Shown here in pieces: positions 26,076 to 32,023 of a DNA stretch of 32,023 nucleotides. The translations under genes were made by a program, and so were the position numbers. The notes below the pieces were generated by a model, which was not told the origin of the DNA, searched no databases, and was given only the letters and a program-made list of their open reading frames with translations. Numbering within the stretch: the first letter of the stretch is position 1; the number at the start of each line of letters is the position of its first letter. The stretch is from Nanobdellota archaeon. Lineage in GTDB: Archaea > Nanobdellota > Nanobdellia > Pacearchaeales > GW2011-AR1. The stretch is from contig JAUSKH010000077.1 of NCBI GenBank assembly GCA_030647095.1, positions 1 to 32,023 of the forward strand. Direction: 5' to 3'.

Positions 26076-26762
26076 CTAAATCCATCCTCTTCTTTTTACA
26101 CCTTCTTCAACAATTTGGAACTGCATGTTTTTCTCAGGCAAACTTCTATGCTTTCTCAAATACGCAGTCCTTTTTCCATTTTCATTTTCTAATTCAATTA
26201 AACACTTACACCAATATTTCAAAATATCTCCCCCAACCATTTTGTTCTCATCTTCCCATCTATAAACTTGGTTTGTTATAAGAACTGGAATTTCTTTCTT
26301 TCTTGTAATCTCTGCAAGTATTCTAATCTGTCTTACAAGTTCGGAATTAATTTTTTGTATTTCTTCTTCATTTTTATCTCGCGCATTTGCGAATTCCAGC
26401 CTATATAAGATAGTCATGCTATCAACAACAATCAAACTAACCTGTGCCTTTAAATTTCTAAGCAATTCATCAAAAGCCTTTTTCTGTTCGTTAAAAGTAG
26501 TAGGCTTTAACAAAATAATATTATTTAAAACAGTTTCATACTCTGCTGGAGTTAACTGCTTGACTCTTTCTACACTAAAACCGCCTTCTGTATCAATATA
26601 AATCACCTTATTACCCTTTTCTGCTTGGGACACAGCAGCCAACAAACAAAGATTCGTCTTACCAGTTCCAGGTCCTCCATAAATAACTGTTACAACATCA
26701 GACTCATAACCACCGTAAAGCCATTTATTTAAATCATAACTCCCAGAAGATATTCTTTCCAT
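26076..26762 (-). CDS. radB: DNA repair and recombination protein RadB
   Basis: ISSGSYDLNKWLYGGYESDVVTVIYGGPGTGKTNLCL, VDSMTILYRLE, ITNQVYRWEDENKMVGGDILKYWCKCLIEL; 21-nt TATA spacing. Confidence 0.88.
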   Translation of the reverse strand: MERISSGSYDLNKWLYGGYESDVVTVIYGGPGTGKTNLCLLAAVSQAEKGNKVIYIDTEGGFSVERVKQLTPAEYETVLNNIILLKPTTFNEQKKAFDELLRNLKAQVSLIVVDSMTILYRLEFANARDKNEEEIQKINSELVRQIRILAEITRKKEIPVLITNQVYRWEDENKMVGGDILKYWCKCLIELENENGKRTAYLRKHRSLPEKNMQFQIVEEGVKRRGWI

Positions 26763-27013
26763 AATAAAATAAATAGTAGTTATTATTTAAACATGGGTAT
26801 GTGCAATTGCATGACCTATAACACATTATTTTGCAATTGAACAGACGGAGAATCTCATAAATAAGAGAAATAGCTTATGTGATTCTCTGTAATTACCCAG
26901 AACAAATGAATTATGATCTGTATTTTTAAGATTGTTTTATCCCGAAACAAGATTCCCTAGATAAATAAAGTTTAAAAATAGAACTATTACTAATTAATTA
27001 TAGTAAAAACTAC

Positions 27014-27235
27014 ATGAATACTTTTTCATATATCATAAGACCGAAGCGCCAGCAAGATCTTGCCAGTGTAAAAAGGAGTATAGAAAAAGGGATAAAACAA
27101 GCAGATAAATACAAAAAAGCTGGAGACCACAATTTGGATCATAAAAGTCTCCTAGGTAAGCTAAGAGCAAGAGAACAATATAGGGAAGCTATAAGACTAT
27201 ATGAATTCATAGAAGATGAAATAGATGACGTCTGA
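27014..27235 (+). CDS. Hypothetical small helical protein
   Basis: 73-aa ORF with plausible composition; no family recognised. Confidence 0.4.
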   Translation: MNTFSYIIRPKRQQDLASVKRSIEKGIKQADKYKKAGDHNLDHKSLLGKLRAREQYREAIRLYEFIEDEIDDV

Positions 27236-27410
27236 CCTAGAAAATTTCAAGATCTGTCAACTCGTTGCCAAGAAGCACAAGAAAACATAATAACCAGAGC
27301 GGGTGAACTAATTATACCATATGATTATTTTCTTAAGTGGTTTGTATGATCAATAATTAACTTAGAATTTTATTAATTATAGCTCTTCTAACAATTCTTA
27401 ATTCTAACTC

Positions 27411-27665
27411 TTACTTCTTTAAACCCTTAACCAAAACATCAAGGTCGCTCTTAATAGCTGAAACAGCGTCACTCACTTCCTTTTTTACAGTCTTTCCAGA
27501 AGTTTGAATTCTCATCAGCAATGGTTTAGCAGGATGGTCTCTCTTCCAAGCTACAAATTCTGCACCTTGTTTATCAAGGTATACTCTCAATATTTCAGCA
27601 ACAGTAGTATTATCCAACTTAAGCTCCACCTCGTTCTTTTCTTGCTTTAAGATTTCAATATTCAT
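27411..27665 (-). CDS. rpo11: DNA-directed RNA polymerase subunit L (Rpo11)
   Basis: MNIEILKQEKNEVELKLDNTTVAEILRVYLDKQGAEFVAWKRDHPAKPLLMRIQT; 21-nt TATA spacing. Confidence 0.88.
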   Translation of the reverse strand: MNIEILKQEKNEVELKLDNTTVAEILRVYLDKQGAEFVAWKRDHPAKPLLMRIQTSGKTVKKEVSDAVSAIKSDLDVLVKGLKK

Positions 27666-27760
27666 ACTATTCTTTCTCTAGAATGCTTTATAAAGCTTTC
27701 TTGAACTACACATTGTTAGAATAAAAAAGTATAAAAAGTCAAACCTTCTATTAGTTATGT

Positions 27761-28609
27761 ATGGAGTTCACACAAGATTTAATAAATTCGCTTAATAACG
27801 AAGGTAAAAGTTTGTGTATTAGTTCAGAACAAATATCTCAAAAGCTAAATTTATTTTCTCCAAAAGATTTTCCAGAATTTTCCACAAGACTTTACTATTA
27901 CTGGATATCTGGGGAAAAACCAGTTCCTTTATCAGTAGTGCTTCACGTAATGCAAAAAAGGAATATTAAATTTATAAAAATAAAATCCTTCTCCGTGGGT
28001 GGTGGTAATAAAATATCCTTACCAAAAGAAAAGAATATACTATTTTCTTATTTTCTAGGCTTACTTTTAGGAGACGGATGTTTAGTATACTCAAAAAGAA
28101 ACAATTCTAGAGGAACCTATTCAGTACAAATATCCTTTAGAGAAAGAAAAGAAGCTGAAGAAGTCAAAGATTACGTAAATTACTTATTCAATATTAACTC
28201 TTCAATATATAATGAACCCGGATGCTGTAGACTTAACATTTATTCTAAACCCTTAGTTATAATATTAAATAAGAAATATCAAATCCCCTTAGGATTTAAA
28301 TATGCTACAATAACAGTCCCCCTAATAATAAAAAACGGGTACAAAACTCAAAAAAAGGCATTTATCAAAGGGATATTTGATAGCGACGGAAATATGTATG
28401 TTCATAGAGGAAGTAAAACTATCCAAATTCGTCAGAAGTCAGAGCGTTTTATAAAAGAAATAAAAGAAGTTCTCGATTCTTTAGGTTTAAATTTTAAAGA
28501 GCCTTATTATGACAAAGCCAATGGATCTTATGTTATATGGTCTTCAAAAAGAGTTCTTGTGGATAGTTTTATAAAGCAAATTTGTGCTTTCTCTATTGAG
28601 CTCCCGTAG
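27761..28609 (+). CDS. LAGLIDADG homing endonuclease-like protein
   Basis: Two motif copies, YFLGLLLGDGCLV and FIKGIFDSDGNMYV; stop TAG lies in the 5' end of the downstream tRNA gene. Confidence 0.88.
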   Translation: MEFTQDLINSLNNEGKSLCISSEQISQKLNLFSPKDFPEFSTRLYYYWISGEKPVPLSVVLHVMQKRNIKFIKIKSFSVGGGNKISLPKEKNILFSYFLGLLLGDGCLVYSKRNNSRGTYSVQISFRERKEAEEVKDYVNYLFNINSSIYNEPGCCRLNIYSKPLVIILNKKYQIPLGFKYATITVPLIIKNGYKTQKKAFIKGIFDSDGNMYVHRGSKTIQIRQKSERFIKEIKEVLDSLGLNFKEPYYDKANGSYVIWSSKRVLVDSFIKQICAFSIELP

Positions 28610-28714
28610 CTCAGCCTGGATAGAGCACCTGCCTTCTATCGAGAAGCACAACCTTAGACAATCTGTGTTAGCGAAGTAAGCAGGGGGTCGTAGGTTCAAA
28701 TCCTATCGGGAGCG
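28600..28714 (+). tRNA. tRNA-Arg(TCT) with about 40-nt intron (28639..28678) at canonical 37/38
   Basis: Acceptor GCTCCCG/CGGGAGC; D-stem GCTC/GAGC; anticodon stem CCTGC/GCAGG with spliced loop CTTCTAA; T-loop GGTTCAAATCC. Confidence 0.88.
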
Positions 28715-28762
28715 TCTTTGTCTTCCGTAGCGAGCAAGCCCGCAGTGAAACGAGGAGCTGCA

Positions 28763-28902
28763 CAGCAAGAGAAGATCAAAGATAGTTTCGCAGCAAGAGT
28801 GAATCGAAGATAGTTGCTCGTAACAAGAGCAAGTCAAAGATTCTGATTAGTTATCAGCAAGAGTGAATCAAAAATCATTTTCACAGTAAATAAAATCAGA
28901 CA
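28763..28902 (+). repeat. Degenerate tandem repeat, about 4-5 units of 28-34 nt
   Basis: CAGCAAGAGAAGATCAAAGATAGTTTCG / CAGCAAGAGTGAATCGAAGATAGTTGCTCG / TAACAAGAGCAAGTCAAAGATTCTG... / CAGCAAGAGTGAATCAAAAATCATTTTCA / CAGTAAATAAAATCAGACAT. Confidence 0.6.
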
Positions 28903-28980
28903 TACCATCCAATCATGCATCATTAGTTATCTATTCTAAAAGAAAAGAATTTAAATAACATTCCTTTCTTCTAAAAACAC

Positions 28981-29053
28981 GCGCACGTGCCACAATGGTT
29001 ACTGGGGTCGGTTGCAGCCCGACTTTTTCCAGGTTCGATTCCTGGCGTGCGCT
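28981..29053 (+). tRNA. tRNA-Cys(GCA)
   Basis: Acceptor GCGCACG/CGTGCGC; anticodon arm GTCGG-TTGCAGC-CCGAC; T-arm CCAGGTTCGATTCCTGG; TTTAAATA box about 23 nt upstream. Confidence 0.88.
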
Positions 29054-29283
29054 TTAAAGGATTCGAAGTTATGAGAATCCTTAACAGGACACTATACGAA
29101 CCTACCAGGTTCGATTCACGGAAACTTGTAAAAGTTTACGAATCCGCGGAACGAAGTTCTGCGTGAGCTAACGTGCACTTTCATTCTTCTAAAATCATAT
29201 TCAAACAATAAAAACAAACAAGTCAATAGATTTATAAGCCTCAAATTATTCTGGCATCTACCACCAAAAACAAGGAGGTCAAA

Positions 29284-29430
29284 ATGGTACAAGGATATTG
29301 TGTAAAAGATAAAAAAATGGTCGAAATGAAAGACCCAAAGGAATCTTTAACTGCAAAAGGAACAAAAATTGCTAAAGGCAAATGTCCAAATTGCGGTACA
29401 ACAGTCTGCCGAATGGGCGGAATAAAGTAA
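29284..29430 (+). CDS. Small two-cysteine (CPNC) protein, DUF5679-like, 48 aa; not in the ORF track
   Basis: MVQGYCVKDKKMVEMKDPKESLTAKGTKIAKGKCPNCGTTVCRMGGIK*; strong Shine-Dalgarno AAGGAGGTC upstream. Confidence 0.8.
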   Translation: MVQGYCVKDKKMVEMKDPKESLTAKGTKIAKGKCPNCGTTVCRMGGIK

Positions 29431-29515
29431 ATATTAAAATATTTTATTTTTAATTTCAAATTAATCTTTAGAAGTAATTAGAATAATTTAAATATAATTG
29501 GTTCGACCACTTTCC

Positions 29516-31021
29516 ATGGTAACTCAGAAAAAAGAATCTATAGAAAAAGAAAGGCCAAAATTAACAATCGATGAATTAGCAACGTTTTGTAAAAGGCGCG
29601 GATTTGTCTATCCTTCTGGTGAGATTTACGGAGGCTTGGGTGGTTTCTGGGATTTTGGTCCAATTGGTGTAGAACTAGCCAACAATGTAAAAAAAGAATG
29701 GTGGAAATTCCATGTTAATCAAAGAGAAGACATGGCTGGTATAGATGGTTCAATTATAACTAATCCAAAAGTATGGGAAGCATCTGGTCACGTCAGCAGT
29801 TTCGTTGATATAGCTGTTGTCTGCAAAAAATGTGGCTATAAATCAAAAGTTGATAAACACGAATTAGGAAAAGTAAGATGTGACAAATGTGGCGGAGAAT
29901 ATGAAAACAAAGGTGAATTCAACCCAATGTTTACAACAGAAGTAGGACCAATAAAAACAGAAGCAATGAAAGCATATCTTAGACCAGAAACAGCCCAGCT
30001 TATTTTTGCTGATTTTCGTTTTGTGCAGGAAAACGCTCGCCTAAAACTTCCATTTGGTATAGCACAAATTGGAAAAGCATTTAGAAATGAAATATCCCCC
30101 CGTGAATTTCTCTTTAGAGCCCGTGAATTTGAGCAGATGGAAATAGAATATTTCATAGCACCTAAAATGAAATGTCCTTACATTAATGAAATTAAAGGGA
30201 TACAAATAGAAATTTACACAGAAGAAATGCAAAAGAAAAATGAAAAATCAAAAAAAATGGATATTCTAAATGCCTATAAAAAAGGCTTAATAAAAACAGA
30301 CTGGCACGCATACTGGATGGCTCTTGAATACAAATGGTTTACCTCTCTTGGTGCAAAATCAGAAAACTTTAGAGCTAGGCAACATACATCAGAAGAAAGA
30401 AGCCACTATGCAATAGATACTTGGGATCTTGAATATAAATTCCCTATGGGCTGGCGTGAACTCCAAGGTTTCGCTAATCGTGGTACTTTCGATTTAACCC
30501 AGCATGAAAAACACTCAAAAACAAATATGAGTATTACGGATCCACAATATGGAAAAGTTCTACCTGAAGTTGTCTGCGAACCAAGTCTAGGAGTTGGAAG
30601 AGCTATTCTAGTATTTATGCTTGATGCCTACGAACTTAATCAAAAAAGGGAGAATATTATTCTTCACCTTCATCCAAAACTATCAACATACAAAGCAGCA
30701 ATTCTTCCAATTGTAAAGAACGAAGAAATGATAAAACTAGCAAAGAATCTAACAAAAGAGTTACAAGAAGAATGGAATATCATATATGATGAATCAGGAA
30801 GTATCGGTCGTCGCTATGCCAGAAACGACGAAATAGGAACTCCTATGTGTATCACCTTAGATGAACAATCACTCAAAGATAATACTATAACTATTAGAGA
30901 CAGAGACACAACAGAACAAGTAAGAGTAAAAATATCTGACCTCCAAGAAATAATTAGAAAAGTCCTAAAGGGAGAAAAGCTCTTAGAACTAGGTAATCTG
31001 GTTAAAACTCGAGTTAAATAA
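29516..31021 (+). CDS. glyS: Glycyl-tRNA synthetase (archaeal/eukaryotic type)
   Basis: CKRRGFVYPSGEIYGGLGGFWDFGPIGVELANNVKKEWW, LRPETAQLIFADF, FRNEISPREFLFRAREFEQMEIEYF. Start set to ATGGTAACT, 21 nt after TTTAAATA. Confidence 0.93.
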   Translation: MVTQKKESIEKERPKLTIDELATFCKRRGFVYPSGEIYGGLGGFWDFGPIGVELANNVKKEWWKFHVNQREDMAGIDGSIITNPKVWEASGHVSSFVDIAVVCKKCGYKSKVDKHELGKVRCDKCGGEYENKGEFNPMFTTEVGPIKTEAMKAYLRPETAQLIFADFRFVQENARLKLPFGIAQIGKAFRNEISPREFLFRAREFEQMEIEYFIAPKMKCPYINEIKGIQIEIYTEEMQKKNEKSKKMDILNAYKKGLIKTDWHAYWMALEYKWFTSLGAKSENFRARQHTSEERSHYAIDTWDLEYKFPMGWRELQGFANRGTFDLTQHEKHSKTNMSITDPQYGKVLPEVVCEPSLGVGRAILVFMLDAYELNQKRENIILHLHPKLSTYKAAILPIVKNEEMIKLAKNLTKELQEEWNIIYDESGSIGRRYARNDEIGTPMCITLDEQSLKDNTITIRDRDTTEQVRVKISDLQEIIRKVLKGEKLLELGNLVKTRVK

Positions 31022-31025
31022 ATTT

Positions 31026-31289
31026 TTATCTAACAGCATCAAGATTCAAATATTTCAAAAGTTTTTCTGTTACTGGAAGTTTTAATTCATCAACAATAGC
31101 CAATAATCCTGCTCTTTCTCCATGAGTAATTTCTAATAAATTATGATTTTTCGCTCTTGGTAATCCTAAATTATCAGAATCGTTATGAGGTAAGTGATAC
31201 GAATAAAAAACAGTTCCGCCTTTAATAGAATAAATTGCAACAGATGGACCTCTTCCTTGTTCAAACGACCCAATTATAGGAAATAACAT
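31026..31289 (-). CDS. Hypothetical protein
   Basis: 87-aa ORF, plausible composition; no family recognised. Confidence 0.4.
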   Translation of the reverse strand: MLFPIIGSFEQGRGPSVAIYSIKGGTVFYSYHLPHNDSDNLGLPRAKNHNLLEITHGERAGLLAIVDELKLPVTEKLLKYLNLDAVR

Positions 31290-31363
31290 TAATAATCGGA
31301 AAAAAGAAGTTATTTCCTAGATAGGGGCTAACTTTAAAGAAGTCCGAAAATTAAAGTTAATCA

Positions 31364-31501
31364 CTATAAATACCTATCATTAATACTATCTAATACTTTA
31401 AGAATCTTAGCACTATCTAAATGTTCTGCTGAAACGGAATCGCTCACATCTGGACAATTTGAGTACTTAAAATGAAACGCTTTGTAGTTAGTACTTGCCA
31501 T
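31364..31501 (-). CDS. Small protein (45 aa), not in the ORF track
   Basis: MASTNYKAFHFKYSNCPDVSDSVSAEHLDSAKILKVLDSINDRYL*; TTTATATA exactly 21 nt upstream; followed by hairpin TAACTTTAA...TTAAAGTTA (31329-31359). Confidence 0.55.
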   Translation of the reverse strand: MASTNYKAFHFKYSNCPDVSDSVSAEHLDSAKILKVLDSINDRYL

Positions 31502-31606
31502 TTTATTTCTCTTTTCTCAATATATATAAAGATTGTTGTACTGAAAAAATAACTAAAAATATAACATGCTCAATAGATTTAAATATCATAAAAGGATATA
31601 ACTGGG

Positions 31607-31849
31607 ATGGCCTCACAACTTGCACTGCTCCCTTTTTTAATCATATTTATCCTAATAATAGCAATCATAATTATACTTGCCATCATTTTCTGGATATGGA
31701 TGATTGTAGATTGCGCACAACGCAAGTTCAAAAACGAAACAGAAAAAATAGTTTGGATAATTGTAATCACTCTAGCCTCCTGGATTGGGTCATTAATATA
31801 TTATTTTGTAATTAAGGTAGCTAATCCTAAAGGAATATCAAATCCTTGA
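31607..31849 (+). CDS. Small membrane protein, PLDc_N (cardiolipin-synthase N-terminal)-like
   Basis: Two TM helices with WMIVDCAQRKFKNETEKIVWIIVITLASWIGSLIYYFVI; TTTAAATA 21 nt upstream. Confidence 0.75.
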   Translation: MASQLALLPFLIIFILIIAIIIILAIIFWIWMIVDCAQRKFKNETEKIVWIIVITLASWIGSLIYYFVIKVANPKGISNP

Positions 31850-32023
31850 ATTTGTCTTTGGGACTTTTGGATGCATGAAAATTCCTCTTGATTTTGGAAT
31901 TTTCTGCACAGAGAATTGTAATGTTAAGAGCAATTCTCTTGCTTCAGGAATGAAATTCCTGAGAGTGCTCAAAATGAGTAGATTCATCAAGCATCTTGAC
32001 ATCAACAAAATAAAACAAATAAA

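Noticed and set aside
28763-28902. Downstream tRNA repeats as a CRISPR array
   Set aside because: Units are contiguous and degenerate with no unique spacers.
29836-30232. Minus ORFs inside glycyl-tRNA synthetase
   Set aside because: Antisense shadow frames over a conserved aminoacyl-tRNA synthetase.

Overview
AT-rich archaeal chromosome segment, probably DPANN-like: RNA polymerase subunit L, RadB, KaiC-like ATPase, split Hef/XPF, ThpR, archaeal-type glycyl-tRNA synthetase, an intron-containing tRNA-Arg and tRNA-Cys. It also carries a surface/secretion-like locus (three paralogous multi-TM proteins, coiled-coil proteins, a GspE/FlaI/TadA-type ATPase, a 1479-aa LamG surface protein) and several toxin-antitoxin (TA) modules. 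Main signals: (1) a ~69-bp structured element with 13-bp imperfect terminal inverted repeats and apparent TA duplication interrupts two neighbouring genes (a membrane protein and thpR) after codons 6 and 7, in the same orientation and phase. Precise removal of 71 and 70 nt restores both ORFs (137 and 179 aa). A third copy is split by a second repeat family. The cause may be a MITE, a mini-intron or translational bypassing. (2) Two PIN-type TA cassettes lie antisense inside one host ORF that stays open for 624 codons, itself downstream of a small RHH-like gene. (3) A rigid leaderless promoter layout, TTTAAATA-like box + 21 nt + ATG, often ATGGT; it validates starts and small unlisted ORFs. (4) A RelA/SpoT-domain protein behind GCGCGG direct repeats. 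No search or folding program was run; family names come from motif recognition in the translations.
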